The notes: generated from the letters alone by a model not told the origin. DNA of 64,000 bases from Seohaeicola saemankumensis (GCF_021021435.1 NZ_JAINWI010000014.1:62001-126000); one strand, 5' to 3'. Shown: positions 17,573-27,130, counted from the stretch's first letter. Numbers and translations: made by a program.

Positions 17573-18295
17573 TCAGGCGTCGGTCGGGACAAGACGCAAA
17601 TGCGAACCGCAAATGTCGGACCCGCGCGATCGTCGCACCGCATGCAAGAGGGTAACATTGCACTCATGGCTGTGCTGCGCACCCGCAGTCTTGGGGGTGA
17701 CAGCTTGAGGCGTGAAACACAGCGCACCCTCTTCACCGGTCACTTCGGTCATTTGCCGTGCGGTTACGGTGAAACGGCGGGGCGTGCGCCCGATACTGCC
17801 GCTGCTGTCCAGACAGCCCAGCACACGGCTGATCTCACCGCTTTCGCCACGCATTGGCAACAGCAACAGCCGCGCTTCGAGCGGTGGTTTGCCGATACCG
17901 GTTTCCGCCTGCAAGGATAGTCTGGCCGTGGCCGGCGCATTGCAAACCTGCACCAGACACTCCGCCAGCGCGCGACGCGCTTCGGGCTGGAAAAACGCGG
18001 TCAGGGGCATGCCGCGCACCTCCATCCCCAGAAGATCGACAAGATGACCGCCCGCGATCCTGAGCCGCCCGATGCCCGGCGCCACCTGTTCCAGAATGAA
18101 CGCATATTCCAGCGCGGATTCGATACCGCGCGGATCAACCTCGGCCCGGCGTGGCACGATGCGCCGCCCGCGCAGGGCATGCCAATAGGCCTCGACCTGC
18201 GCGATATGGGCAAAACGGGGATCTGGACGGTGACGGTTCATCGCGATCACATTGCTGGTGGAGCCCTTTACGGGCGACATGCGGTCTTCACACAT
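17573..18295 (-). CDS. PAS_5-family PAS domain protein, candidate CtrA target
   Basis: A 240-residue soluble protein. Residues about 30-150 match the alphaproteobacterial single-PAS family (VEAYWHALRGRRIVPRRAEVDPRGIESALEYAF has the conserved W-x-LR-G-R and P-R-x-x-DP pattern; longer stretches are described, not quoted further). No output domain is seen; the last 90 residues are polar and look disordered. Function in the family is unknown, probably sensing or protein interaction. A perfect CtrA box lies 39-53 bases upstream of the start at 18295, so cell-cycle or motility control is likely by inference. Confidence 0.75.
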   Translation of the reverse strand: MCEDRMSPVKGSTSNVIAMNRHRPDPRFAHIAQVEAYWHALRGRRIVPRRAEVDPRGIESALEYAFILEQVAPGIGRLRIAGGHLVDLLGMEVRGMPLTAFFQPEARRALAECLVQVCNAPATARLSLQAETGIGKPPLEARLLLLPMRGESGEISRVLGCLDSSGSIGRTPRRFTVTARQMTEVTGEEGALCFTPQAVTPKTAGAQHSHECNVTLLHAVRRSRGSDICGSHLRLVPTDA

Positions 18296-18333
18296 GACAA
18301 CAAGTCCTTAACAGCGTTCTAGGCGGCAATAGG

Positions 18334-18348
18334 TTAACATGGCCTTAA
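18334..18348. promoter_or_regulatory. CtrA-type box upstream of the PAS gene
   Basis: TTAA-N7-TTAA (TTAACATGGCCTTAA), an exact match to the CtrA consensus, 39 bases before the PAS gene start. Two further TTAAC half-sites lie nearby (about 18307 and 18395). Confidence 0.65.
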
Positions 18349-18502
18349 TATGCCAGTGTTTGATGAAAACCGAACATGAATTCGCAAGCTTTGGTTAACC
18401 CCTTCGCAACACCACAGCCCGCGACGGGATGCTTGCCGTTGGCCGCGGGACAGGCTAGGCCATCGCCCAACGCCGTGACAGTGACGCGAAGGGGATGCAC
18501 AG

Positions 18503-19393
18503 GTGATACAGTCGATGACCGGGTTTGCCACCGCGAAAGGGTCCGCTTGCGGGGCTCTGTGGTCGTGGGACTTGCGAAGCGTCAACGGCAAGGGGCTGGA
18601 CCTGCGTTTGCGGGTGCCGGACTGGATCGAAGGGTTGGAAACCCAGCTCAGAACACGCCTGACAGCACAGATCGGACGCGGCAATGTCACCTTGAATCTG
18701 CGCCTGAGCCGTGAGGAGGGCGTCGGCGAAATGACGGTCAATCCCGGTGGTCTGACCGCCGTGATCGCCGCCATGGCCTGCGTCGAGACCGAGGCGATGC
18801 AGGCAGGCCTGTCACTGGCCCCCGCCACCGCCGCCGATATTCTAGGCATCCGCGGCGTGTTGGAAACCCGCAGCCTCGAGGCCGAGTCCGGCCCGCTGCT
18901 CAAGGCGCTAATGGCGGATTTCGAAACCGTGCTGGCAGATTTCAAACAGATGCGCCGCACCGAGGGGCGCGCACTGCACGCCGTCATCAGGGCACAACTG
19001 GCGCAGATCACCACGCTAGTGGATCAGATCGCAGCCGCGTCCGAGGCGCGCAATACCGAAATGGCCGCCACCATGCGCACCAATCTGGCCCGCGTGCTGG
19101 ACAACACGGACGGGGCCGATCCGCAGCGCGTGGCGCAGGAACTGGCGTTGATCGCGGTCAAGGCCGATGTAACCGAGGAACTGGATCGCCTGCGCGCCCA
19201 TATCGCGGCCGCGCTGGACTTGCTGCAAAGCTCCGATCCGGTGGGGCGCAAACTGGATTTCCTGACGCAGGAATTCAACCGCGAAGCCAATACCCTCTGC
19301 GCCAAGGCCCAGCACAAGACATTGACGCGGATCGGTCTGGACTTGAAAACCGTCATCGACCAGATGCGCGAACAGGTCCAGAATATCCAATAG
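18503..19393 (+). CDS. YicC/YloC family endoribonuclease
   Basis: A 296-residue protein starting at GTG 18503 with AAGGGG about 10 bases upstream. The N-terminus MIQSMTGFA and the RSVNGKGLDLRLRVP segment are family hallmarks. The C-terminal DUF1732 part has KLDFLTQEFNREANTLCAKAQ-like sequence (GRKLDFLTQEFNREANT). YicC of E. coli is reported to be a ribonuclease affecting sRNA turnover; the biological role here is inferred from the family. It is followed 27 bases later by gmk, a pairing conserved in many bacteria. Confidence 0.92.
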   Translation: MIQSMTGFATAKGSACGALWSWDLRSVNGKGLDLRLRVPDWIEGLETQLRTRLTAQIGRGNVTLNLRLSREEGVGEMTVNPGGLTAVIAAMACVETEAMQAGLSLAPATAADILGIRGVLETRSLEAESGPLLKALMADFETVLADFKQMRRTEGRALHAVIRAQLAQITTLVDQIAAASEARNTEMAATMRTNLARVLDNTDGADPQRVAQELALIAVKADVTEELDRLRAHIAAALDLLQSSDPVGRKLDFLTQEFNREANTLCAKAQHKTLTRIGLDLKTVIDQMREQVQNIQ

Positions 19394-19420
19394 GCCGGAT
19401 GATCGGAAAGGCAGACTGAC

Positions 19421-20062
19421 ATGGACCAAAGACGCGGGCTTCTGATTATCCTGTCTTCGCCCTCGGGTGCGGGAAAATCAACGCTGGCCAGCCGCTTGCG
19501 GGCGTGGGACACCTCGATCCGGTTCTCGGTCTCGGCCACCACCCGCGCCCCGCGCCCCGGCGAGGAACATGGCCGCGAATACTATTTCCACAGCCGCGAG
19601 GAATTCGAAAGCATGGTTGCGCGCGGCGACATGCTGGAACATGCCGAGGTGTTCGGCAACTTTTACGGCAGCCCGAAAGGCCCCGTCGCCGCCGCCATAG
19701 ATGCCGGACAGGATGTGCTGTTCGATATCGACTGGCAGGGCGGCCAGCAGGTCCGCAACTCGAGCCTTGGCAAACATGTGCTGTCGATCTTCATACTGCC
19801 CCCCTCGATCGCGGAGCTGGAACGCCGCCTGCGGTCACGCGGGCAGGACAGCGATGATGTGATCGACGCCCGCATGACCAAATCGCGTGACGAAATAAGT
19901 CATTGGCCGGAATATGATTTCGTTCTGGTCAACGACAATCTGGACGACACGTTCGCCCGCCTTCAAACCATTGTCAGCGCGGAAAGGCTGCGCCTGTCGC
20001 AACAACCCGCGCTGGTGGATACGGTCCGCAACCTGAACAAGGAATTCGAGGAACGCACATGA
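19421..20062 (+). CDS. gmk: guanylate kinase
   Basis: A 213-residue enzyme converting GMP and ATP to GDP and ADP. The P-loop is [10 protein letters not shown] (about 12-21). The GMP-binding region reads [21 protein letters not shown], and the lid and [11 protein letters not shown] segments follow. GAAAGG lies 8-13 bases before ATG 19421. Its stop overlaps the start of the gamma-carbonic anhydrase gene (ATGA), so the two are translationally coupled. Confidence 0.97.
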   Translation: MDQRRGLLIILSSPSGAGKSTLASRLRAWDTSIRFSVSATTRAPRPGEEHGREYYFHSREEFESMVARGDMLEHAEVFGNFYGSPKGPVAAAIDAGQDVLFDIDWQGGQQVRNSSLGKHVLSIFILPPSIAELERRLRSRGQDSDDVIDARMTKSRDEISHWPEYDFVLVNDNLDDTFARLQTIVSAERLRLSQQPALVDTVRNLNKEFEERT

Positions 20063-20586
20063 CACTTTACGCTCTGGACGGAAACGCCCCGCAACTGCCC
20101 GCAGACGGTGATTTCTGGATCGCCCCCGATGCCAATGTGATCGGCAATGTCGTGCTGGACAGCGGCGCCTCGGTCTGGTTTGGCGCGACATTGCGCGGCG
20201 ATAACGAGGTGATCCATATCGGCGCGGGCAGCAATGTGCAGGAAAACACCGTGATGCACACCGATATCGGCTATCCGCTGGTGGTCGGCAAGAATTGCAC
20301 AATCGGCCACAAGGCCATGCTGCATGGCTGCACGATTGGCGACAATACCCTGATCGGAATGGGCGCCACGGTGCTCAACGGCGCGAAGATCGGCAATAAC
20401 TGCCTGATCGGGGCAGGAGCCCTGATCACGGAAGGCAAGGAGATCCCCGATGGATCGCTGGTCATGGGCGCGCCCGGCAAGGTGGTGCGGCAGTTGGACG
20501 AGGCCGCGATCGAAGGTCTGCGCCGCTCGGCGCTGGGATACCAGATGAATATGCGCCGTTTTGCAAAGGGCCTGACCGCACTCTGA
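20059..20586 (+). CDS. gamma-carbonic anhydrase family protein (hexapeptide repeat)
   Basis: A 175-residue left-handed beta-helix protein with repeating GxxxxI units from about residue 25 to 140. Candidate zinc ligands are His residues in [17 protein letters not shown] (about 67, 84, 89). The C-terminal helix ends NMRRFAKGL. Such proteins (YrdA/PaaY/CaiE-like) bind zinc and some are carbonic anhydrases; others have acyl-CoA related roles, so activity is not certain. It is coupled to gmk by a 4-base overlap. Confidence 0.9.
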   Translation: MTLYALDGNAPQLPADGDFWIAPDANVIGNVVLDSGASVWFGATLRGDNEVIHIGAGSNVQENTVMHTDIGYPLVVGKNCTIGHKAMLHGCTIGDNTLIGMGATVLNGAKIGNNCLIGAGALITEGKEIPDGSLVMGAPGKVVRQLDEAAIEGLRRSALGYQMNMRRFAKGLTAL

Positions 20587-20705
20587 GCAGTCGCGCAGGA
20601 GCGCGCCGCGCGCTGATATGTGAGGCAAGACGAAACGGGCAGGGCGCTGCTTGCCGTTGCTTGCGGGCTGTGCCAGTTGTTGCACAGTAACAGGAAAGAC
20701 ATGCC

Positions 20706-21893
20706 ATGAAAAACTCCAAAGGATCGCTGATCCGCCCCGTCCCATTGCCCGACAGCATCAGCCGTCCGGTGGTCACTCCGCTAAGCCCCTCGGTGGTTTA
20801 TGCCTCGGAAACGCCGGACGATCTGGACGCACAATATGAAGGCCGCACAAGCGGTTACACCTATGCGCGCGAAGGCCATCCCAATGCCGATGTGCTGGCG
20901 CGGCGGATTGACCTGCTGGAAGGCGGCACAGGCGGGATCGTGACATCTTCGGGCATGTCGGCTGTCACGGCGGTGATGCTGGGCCTGCTGAAAGCGGGCG
21001 ATCATGTGCTGGGGGGAGACCAGCTTTATGGCCGGTCGCTGCGCCTGATGAAGCAGGATTTGCCACGTCTGGGGATTGCCACCAGCCTTGCCGACCCCAC
21101 GGATGTGGCCGCGATGGAAGCGGCGCTGCGCCCCGAGACACGGATGATTCTGGTCGAGGTTGTGTCGAACCCGACGCTGCGTGTGGCCGATATCACCGGA
21201 CTGGCCAAGCTGTGCAAGTCGCGCGGTATCTTGCTGGCTGTGGATAATACATTCACAACGCCCCGCGCCTACCGGCCCTTTGATGCGGGCGCCGATATCG
21301 TGATCCATTCGGTCACCAAACTGCTGGCGGGCCATTCCGACGTGACACTGGGCTATGCCTGCGCCGCCGATCCGGTGCTGCAAAAGGCGATTTATGATTT
21401 CGCCGTGACCACCGGCCTGACCGCCAGCCCCTTCGATTGCTGGCTGGCCGAGCGGGGGCTGGCCACGTTCAACCTGCGTTTCGACCGTGCCGAAGCAAAT
21501 GCCGCGGCGCTGGCCGACCATCTGGCAGGTTTACAGGGGGTCAAACGCGTGCTTTATCCGATGCGTGCCGATCATCCCGACCGCAAGCGGGCGGGCGATC
21601 TGCTGGGCGCGCGCGGCTGCAACATGGTCAGCTTCGAGTTGGAGGGCGGGCGCGCAGCCGCCAATGCCTTTACCCGCGCGGCAGACGGTCTGGCCTTTGC
21701 GCCGACACTGGGCGATGTCGGCACCACCTTGTCCCATCCTGCCAGTTCCTCGCACCGCGCACTGCCTGCGGCAGAGCGCGAGGCACTTGGCATGAGCGAG
21801 GGGTTCTTTCGGGTCTCGGTCGGGCTGGAAGAGCCTGATGCGCTGATGGCGGTCTTTACCACCGCCATTGCCGCGGCCCACGACGCCGGTTGA
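20706..21893 (+). CDS. Cys/Met metabolism PLP enzyme, cystathionine beta-lyase-like
   Basis: A 395-residue PLP enzyme. Family landmarks: YTYAREGHPNADVLARRI, SSGMSAVTAVMLGLLKAGDH (phosphate-binding), VVSNPTLRVADI, DNTFTTP, and SVTKLLAGHSD with the PLP lysine (about 205). The C-terminal SLGDVGTT-like stretch reads TLGDVGTTLSHPASSSHR. The family contains cystathionine beta- and gamma-lyases, cystathionine gamma-synthase and methionine gamma-lyase; I favour a lyase but cannot fix the reaction. AGGAAAG lies 7 bases before ATG 20706. phoR starts 4 bases after its stop, an accidental or operonic closeness. Confidence 0.85.
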   Translation: MKNSKGSLIRPVPLPDSISRPVVTPLSPSVVYASETPDDLDAQYEGRTSGYTYAREGHPNADVLARRIDLLEGGTGGIVTSSGMSAVTAVMLGLLKAGDHVLGGDQLYGRSLRLMKQDLPRLGIATSLADPTDVAAMEAALRPETRMILVEVVSNPTLRVADITGLAKLCKSRGILLAVDNTFTTPRAYRPFDAGADIVIHSVTKLLAGHSDVTLGYACAADPVLQKAIYDFAVTTGLTASPFDCWLAERGLATFNLRFDRAEANAAALADHLAGLQGVKRVLYPMRADHPDRKRAGDLLGARGCNMVSFELEGGRAAANAFTRAADGLAFAPTLGDVGTTLSHPASSSHRALPAAEREALGMSEGFFRVSVGLEEPDALMAVFTTAIAAAHDAG

Positions 21894-21897
21894 TCCG

Positions 21898-22938
21898 ATG
21901 CCGGATACCGCGATCCGCACCCTTCTCGCGGCTGTGCCGCTGCCGGCGCTGTTTCTGGGCGAGGGGGACCGGATCGCGGGATTGAACGCGCGCGCCGAGG
22001 CATTGTTCGGACAGGCCGAGGCGCGCCCTTTCATCACGGCAATCCGGCAACCATCGGTTCTGGAAGCCGTTGCCGCCTGTCGCGCGAAACGCACCCCGCA
22101 AATTGCGCGCTATCTGACCAAGGAAGCCGCGCAGGACGTAATCTACCGCGCCCATTGCGCCTATGTCGAAGCCGGCCCCGCCACGGGCGTGCTGATGAGC
22201 TTCGAAGATGTGACCAATCAGGAGCAGATCGGCCAGATGCGCCGCGATTTCGTGGCCAATGTCAGCCATGAACTGCGTACGCCCCTGACTGCCCTGATGG
22301 GATTTATCGAAACATTGCAAGGCCCTGCGAAGGATGATCCAATCGCGCGAGAGCGGTTTCTGGCGATCATGGATACAGAGGCGCAGCGGATGAACCGCCT
22401 TGTGCGCGACCTGCTATCGCTAAGCCAGGTCGAGGAAATGGAGCGGATGCGCCCCGATACACAACTGGACCTGCGCGAGTTGCTGCTGTCCTGCCTGCGC
22501 AACCTTGCCCCCGTGGCCGCGCGGTCGGATACCACGCTACGCACGGAGATGGGCGAGAACCCCGTCAGGGTGGCAGGCGATCCCGACCAGTTGCGGCAGG
22601 TTTTCAACAACCTGATCGAGAATGCCATCAAATACGGGGGACGCCCTGGTATTGTGACCCTGCGCCTGACCGGACCCGAACGCGATCAGGCCCTGCGCGC
22701 CGATGCGGTCCGCGTCGATGTGCAGGATAACGGGCAGGGCATCGACGAGATCCACATTCCGCGCCTGACCGAGCGGTTCTACCGCGTCGACAGCCACCGC
22801 TCGCGCGAGATGGGGGGCACGGGGCTGGGTCTGGCGATTGTGAAGCATATCATCAGCCGCCATCGCGGGCGGTTGCGAATCGACAGCACGCCGGGGCAGG
22901 GCAGCACCTTTACGGTCAGCCTTCCGGTCAGCCTGTAA
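21898..22938 (+). CDS. phoR: phosphate regulon sensor histidine kinase PhoR, soluble form
   Basis: A 346-residue kinase starting at ATG 21898. Residues about 10-110 form a PAS domain (PLPALFLGEGDRIAGLNARAE). HisKA follows with the phospho-acceptor His124 in NVSHELRTPL, then HATPase_c with the N box (NNLIENAIKYG), G1 (DNGQGID) and G2 (GGTGLGLAIVK). Unlike E. coli PhoR there is no transmembrane segment before the PAS domain, and upstream codons overlap the lyase gene, so the protein appears cytoplasmic. It should phosphorylate PhoB (28722) and depend on PhoU and the Pst transporter for signal input. Confidence 0.93.
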   Translation: MPDTAIRTLLAAVPLPALFLGEGDRIAGLNARAEALFGQAEARPFITAIRQPSVLEAVAACRAKRTPQIARYLTKEAAQDVIYRAHCAYVEAGPATGVLMSFEDVTNQEQIGQMRRDFVANVSHELRTPLTALMGFIETLQGPAKDDPIARERFLAIMDTEAQRMNRLVRDLLSLSQVEEMERMRPDTQLDLRELLLSCLRNLAPVAARSDTTLRTEMGENPVRVAGDPDQLRQVFNNLIENAIKYGGRPGIVTLRLTGPERDQALRADAVRVDVQDNGQGIDEIHIPRLTERFYRVDSHRSREMGGTGLGLAIVKHIISRHRGRLRIDSTPGQGSTFTVSLPVSL

Positions 22939-23043
22939 GACACGCCGCCAGATTCGCGAGGGCCACTGCCTGACACCGTAATTTCCGGCGCTGAACCCAC
23001 TTTTTTCCGCAGTCCCACCGACTTTTTCCTGTGGTCCGGCAAT

Positions 23044-23072
23044 CTGTCATAAAACCGTTACACGGGTGTCAC
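23044..23072 (+). promoter_or_regulatory. Pho box with three half-sites upstream of pstS
   Basis: Three 7-base repeats spaced 11 bp apart: CTGTCAT (23044-23050), CCGTTAC (23055-23061) and GTGTCAC (23066-23072), with A-rich linkers. The first two match the PhoB consensus closely. The site ends 84 bases before the pstS start, so PhoB activation of pstSCAB-phoU-phoB is expected. Confidence 0.8.
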
Positions 23073-23156
23073 AAAAGCATTGCGTCGGGTCTTTAGCAGG
23101 GCGCTTACGGCCCGCAGACTTGTCGGCCGGTGTAAACCGCAAACAGGAGACATCCT

Positions 23157-24212
23157 ATGTCCTTTGCAAAACTGGCCGTATCGGCCATTGCCATGGCCGC
23201 CGTATCGGCCACCGCTGCCGCGGCCCGCGATAACGTCCAGGTGACAGGCTCGTCCACCGTGCTGCCCTATTCGACCATCGTTGCAGAAGCTTTCGGTGAG
23301 AATTTCGATTTCCCGACACCCGTCGTTGAAGGCGGCGGTTCGGGTGCTGGCCGCGCCAAGATGTGCGAAGGTGTCGGCACGAACACTGTTGATATCGCCA
23401 ACTCTTCCTCGCGCATCACCCAGAAAGATCTGGACACCTGCGCCGCCAATGGCGTGACCGAGGTGATGGAAGTTCGCTTCGGCTATGACGGGATCGTCTT
23501 TGCCTCGGATGTGAACGGCCCCGAATTCGCCTTCACCCCCGCCGACATCTACAATGCGGTTGCTGGTCAGGTTGCGGTTGACGGCGCGATTGTTCCGAAC
23601 ACCTACACCCAGTGGGCCGATTTCAACCCAGACATGCCCGCGCAGGATATTCTGGTTCTGTCGCCCGGCACCAAGCACGGCACCCGTGAAGTCTTTGACG
23701 AGCGTGTGATCATCGCAGGCTGCAAGGCAACCGGGGCCTATGACCTGTTCCTGGCCACGGCAGAAGGCGATGACGATCGCGCGAAGTCCCGTGCTGCCAA
23801 TGGCGCCTGCACGACGCTGCGGACCGATGGCCGCAACGTGGATATCGACGGTGATTACACCGAGACCCTGCAGCGTCTTGAGAACGACAAGAACGCGATC
23901 GGAGTCTTCGGTCTGTCCTTCTACCAGAACAACACCGACAAGCTGCGTGTCGGCACGATGGGCGGTATCGAGCCTTCGACCGAGACAATCGCAACCGGCG
24001 AATACCCCGTATCGCGTCCGCTGTTCTTCTATGTGAAGGTCGCGCATCTGGACGTGATCCCCGGCCTGCAGGAATATGTCGATTTCTTCGTGTCCGACGA
24101 TATGGCTGGGCCCAATGGCCCGCTGGCCCAATATGGTCTGGTAGCTGACCCCGAGCTGGCCGCGACACAGGAAATGGTCGCCAACCGCACCCCGATGGGT
24201 CCGTTGAACTGA
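23157..24212 (+). CDS. pstS: phosphate ABC transporter substrate-binding protein PstS
   Basis: A 351-residue periplasmic protein with a signal peptide (about 1-22, ending ATAAAA). Phosphate-binding elements: TGSSTVLPYS, EGGGSGAGRAKMC, IANSSSRIT, and SPGTKHGTREVFDE (about 168-181). It captures orthophosphate for PstCAB. AGGAGA lies 7 bases before ATG 23157. It heads the pst operon behind the Pho box and is separated from pstC by a hairpin, as is common for abundant binding proteins. Its length and two-lobe layout are normal for the alphaproteobacterial form with Cys pairs. Confidence 0.95.
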   Translation: MSFAKLAVSAIAMAAVSATAAAARDNVQVTGSSTVLPYSTIVAEAFGENFDFPTPVVEGGGSGAGRAKMCEGVGTNTVDIANSSSRITQKDLDTCAANGVTEVMEVRFGYDGIVFASDVNGPEFAFTPADIYNAVAGQVAVDGAIVPNTYTQWADFNPDMPAQDILVLSPGTKHGTREVFDERVIIAGCKATGAYDLFLATAEGDDDRAKSRAANGACTTLRTDGRNVDIDGDYTETLQRLENDKNAIGVFGLSFYQNNTDKLRVGTMGGIEPSTETIATGEYPVSRPLFFYVKVAHLDVIPGLQEYVDFFVSDDMAGPNGPLAQYGLVADPELAATQEMVANRTPMGPLN

Positions 24213-24228
24213 TCTGAACACCCGAGAG

Positions 24229-24252
24229 GCCCCCGGACAACATGCCGGGGGC
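24229..24252 (+). terminator. intercistronic hairpin between pstS and pstC
   Basis: An 8-bp stem GCCCCCGG/CCGGGGGC with an 8-base loop, without a T tract; probably attenuates or stabilises pstS mRNA. Confidence 0.6.
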
Positions 24253-24284
24253 TGATCACTTGGAAATACACCGCAGGAACTGCC

Positions 24285-25748
24285 ATGTCTTTACTTCTGC
24301 TTCTGGTTGCAATCGGTGTTTTCGCCATCGCGGGTTTTGTTCTGGGGCGCAGACGCGCGCTTGCTTCGGTGCAGGGGAATACTCGCGCTTTGCATTCGTT
24401 GCCGAACTATTATGCCTGGCACGGGGCTATCATGGCGGCGTTGCCGGCTTTGACAGTTCTGGTGATATGGCTGATCGCACAGCCCTTGGTGATCGAACGG
24501 CAACTGGCGGGTTTTTTCCCCGCAGCTGAATTTGAAAATGACAGCCAGCGCATCCTGCTGATGGCCGATGTGCGCCGCGTCGCGGAAGGGCTGGATACTG
24601 CTGTGGCCGCAGGCACACTGAGCAGTGACGAGGCGATTGACATCCGGACCGGCGGTGATGCGTCCATCCGCGAAATTCTGGGCAGCGTCGGTGTTGCCTT
24701 GGGTGCAGGCGTAACACCGCAGGTCCTTGAGGCGGCGCAAGCCTACCGCGCCTTTGCCAGCAAGGGTGGCGCGCTGCGGAACGTCCTGATCCTGTTGGTC
24801 TCGGTCGCGGGGCTGGCCTATGCGCTGCGGATCACCACAGGCGACTTCCGCGCCCGCAACCGCGTTGAGGTGGTGATGTTGGGCGTGCTGATGCTGGCCT
24901 CGACCATCGCCATCCTGACGACGATCGGGATCGTCCTGTCGATGCTGTCCGAGACCATCCGCTTCTCAAGCATGTATCCCTTCTGGGATTTTGTCTTCGG
25001 CCTGACATGGCAGCCCAACTTTCAGGGTAACAGCCAGCTTGGTCTGCTGCCGCTACTATGGGGCACGATCTATATCAGTTTTGTCGCCATGATCGTGGCC
25101 GTGCCGACGGGTCTGTTCACAGCCATCTATCTGGCCGAATACGCAAGCCCGCGCGTGCGCTCTGTCGTCAAACCGCTGATCGAGATTATTGCAGGCATTC
25201 CGACCGTTGTTTTCGGTCTTTTCGCACTGGTCACGGTGGGGCCGTTCATCCGCGACTGGATCGCGCAACCCACAGGTCTGGGCACATCGGGATCGTCGGT
25301 GATGACCGCCGGTCTGGTAATTGGGGTGCTGAACATTCCCTTCATCTCGTCGCTGGCCGATGACATCATCAACGCTGTGCCACAATCCTTGCGGGACGGA
25401 TCCTACGGGCTGGGTGCCACCAAATCTGAAACCGTGCGGCAGGTCATCCTGCCGGCGGCCTTGCCCGGTGTGGTGGGTGCGATCCTGCTGGCAGCCAGCC
25501 GCGCCATTGGCGAGACCATGATCGTTGTGATGGGGGCAGGGGCCGCTGCACGGCTGGACCTGAACCCGTTTCAGGCCATGACAACCATCACGGTGAAAAT
25601 CGTCAGCCAGTTGACCGGCGATACCGAGTTCAACTCGCCCGAAACCCTGGTGGCCTTCGCCCTTGGCATGAGCCTTTTCGTGATCACGCTTTGCTTGAAC
25701 ATCTTTGCCCTTTGGATCGTGCGGAAATACCGGGAGCAGTACGAATGA
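24285..25748 (+). CDS. pstC: phosphate ABC transporter permease PstC
   Basis: A 487-residue permease. Two N-terminal helices (about 1-22 and 45-66) and an extracytoplasmic segment (about 80-160) precede the BPD_transp_1 core, so it is longer than the E. coli protein (319). The core shows IAVPTGLFTAIYLAEYAS, EIIAGIPTVVFGLFAL and the EAA loop GLGATKSETVRQVILPAALPG. It moves phosphate through the inner membrane with PstA. Its stop overlaps the pstA start (ATGA). Confidence 0.94.
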   Translation: MSLLLLLVAIGVFAIAGFVLGRRRALASVQGNTRALHSLPNYYAWHGAIMAALPALTVLVIWLIAQPLVIERQLAGFFPAAEFENDSQRILLMADVRRVAEGLDTAVAAGTLSSDEAIDIRTGGDASIREILGSVGVALGAGVTPQVLEAAQAYRAFASKGGALRNVLILLVSVAGLAYALRITTGDFRARNRVEVVMLGVLMLASTIAILTTIGIVLSMLSETIRFSSMYPFWDFVFGLTWQPNFQGNSQLGLLPLLWGTIYISFVAMIVAVPTGLFTAIYLAEYASPRVRSVVKPLIEIIAGIPTVVFGLFALVTVGPFIRDWIAQPTGLGTSGSSVMTAGLVIGVLNIPFISSLADDIINAVPQSLRDGSYGLGATKSETVRQVILPAALPGVVGAILLAASRAIGETMIVVMGAGAAARLDLNPFQAMTTITVKIVSQLTGDTEFNSPETLVAFALGMSLFVITLCLNIFALWIVRKYREQYE

Positions 25749-27109
25749 CCGATCTTACCTCAGCCTCTATCCCCGCCGCACATCCCGCGCCCCGCAAGTC
25801 TTCGCTGCTGACCCAGTCGGCCCTAGTCAAAAAGCGCAATGCCGCCGAAGCACGGTTCAAATACTACGGTATCGCCGCGATTACGATCAGCCTTTCAGTG
25901 CTCGCGATCATGCTCTGGACGATCTTCAGCGATGGTCTGTCGGCATTCAAACAGGCGACATTTACCTTTCCCGTTACGCTGGACGCCGAGCGGCTGGACC
26001 CCAAAGGCAACCGTGACCGCGCCGAGATGATGAAAGTCACGACAATCGGCTATACCAGTCTGCTGAACGAGCAACTTGTCGGCTATCTGGACGCACGCGG
26101 AATTTCGACCGAAGGCGTGGATGACCGCGAGATCGGCGCGTTTATCTCACGCGATACGCCCGCACGGCTTCGCAATCTGGTGCTCGACAACCCCGGTATT
26201 CTCGGCCAGACGATCGAGTTCAACGGCTACGCCACGGGCCGGATTGACGGCTATCTCAAAGGTCGCGTTACGCGGGACTCAGCCGAACTGGATACGAATA
26301 TCTCGGTTGCGCAACTTGATCTGGCCGACCGGATGGTTGACGAGGGGATGCTGTCAGCCAGCTTCAACTGGGGCTTTCTGACCAATCCCGACGCTTCGGA
26401 CCAACGCCCCGAGGCCTCGGGCCTTGGGGTTGCGCTGATCGGTTCGGCCTATATGATGCTACTGGTGGCGATCATGGTCTTGCCGCTGGGCGTCGCCGCC
26501 TCGATCTATCTTGAGGAATTCGCCCCCAAGAACCGGTGGACCGATCTGATCGAGGTGAATATCTCGAATCTCGCCGCTGTCCCGTCGATCGTCTACGGTA
26601 TCCTTGGCCTCGCAATCTTCATCAACTTTGCCAAAGTGCCCCAATCCAGCCCGATGGTGGGGGCGCTGGTGCTGACGCTTATGACTTTACCCACAATCAT
26701 TATCGCCACGCGCGCGGCCATCCGTGCGGTGCCGCCATCCATCCGCGATGCCGCCTTGGGTGTCGGTGCGTCGAAAATGCAGACCGTGTTCCACCATGTC
26801 CTGCCTTTGGCCGCACCCGGTATCCTGACCGGCACGATCCTGGGTCTGGCCTCGGCCTTGGGTGAAACCGCGCCGCTGCTCTTGATCGGCATGGTTGCCT
26901 TTGTGGCCAACTATCCCGCAGGACCGCTGGACGGTGGCATGCTTGATCCCGCCACGGCCCTGCCGGTGCAGGTCTATTCATGGGCCTCACGCTCCGATCC
27001 GGCCTTTATCGAACGCTCGGCAGGTGCGATCATCGTGCTGCTGGCGTTCCTTGTCGTCATGAATATCGTCGCGATCCTCCTTCGCCGACGGTTCGAGCGG
27101 CGCTGGTAA
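25745..27109 (+). CDS. pstA: phosphate ABC transporter permease PstA
   Basis: A 454-residue permease starting at ATG 25745, overlapping the pstC stop. After a cytoplasmic start and one helix (about 37-60) comes a large periplasmic segment (about 61-225) of the DUF3333 type found in alphaproteobacterial PstA. The transport core follows: VLPLGVAASIYLEEFAPK, NLAAVPSIVYGILGL, the EAA loop ALGVGASKMQTVFHHVLPLAAPG, and a C-terminal helix. It pairs with PstC. Confidence 0.94.
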   Translation: MTDLTSASIPAAHPAPRKSSLLTQSALVKKRNAAEARFKYYGIAAITISLSVLAIMLWTIFSDGLSAFKQATFTFPVTLDAERLDPKGNRDRAEMMKVTTIGYTSLLNEQLVGYLDARGISTEGVDDREIGAFISRDTPARLRNLVLDNPGILGQTIEFNGYATGRIDGYLKGRVTRDSAELDTNISVAQLDLADRMVDEGMLSASFNWGFLTNPDASDQRPEASGLGVALIGSAYMMLLVAIMVLPLGVAASIYLEEFAPKNRWTDLIEVNISNLAAVPSIVYGILGLAIFINFAKVPQSSPMVGALVLTLMTLPTIIIATRAAIRAVPPSIRDAALGVGASKMQTVFHHVLPLAAPGILTGTILGLASALGETAPLLLIGMVAFVANYPAGPLDGGMLDPATALPVQVYSWASRSDPAFIERSAGAIIVLLAFLVVMNIVAILLRRRFERRW

Positions 27110-27130
27110 CTTATGGACAGGAAACGAAAA

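Noticed and set aside
20587-20705. SAM riboswitch before the cystathionine beta-lyase-like gene
   Set aside because: The 119 bases show no recognisable SAM-I or SAM-II pattern.
27113-27130. Upstream ATG as pstB start
   Set aside because: The ribosome binding site AGGAAA lies after it and serves ATG 27131.
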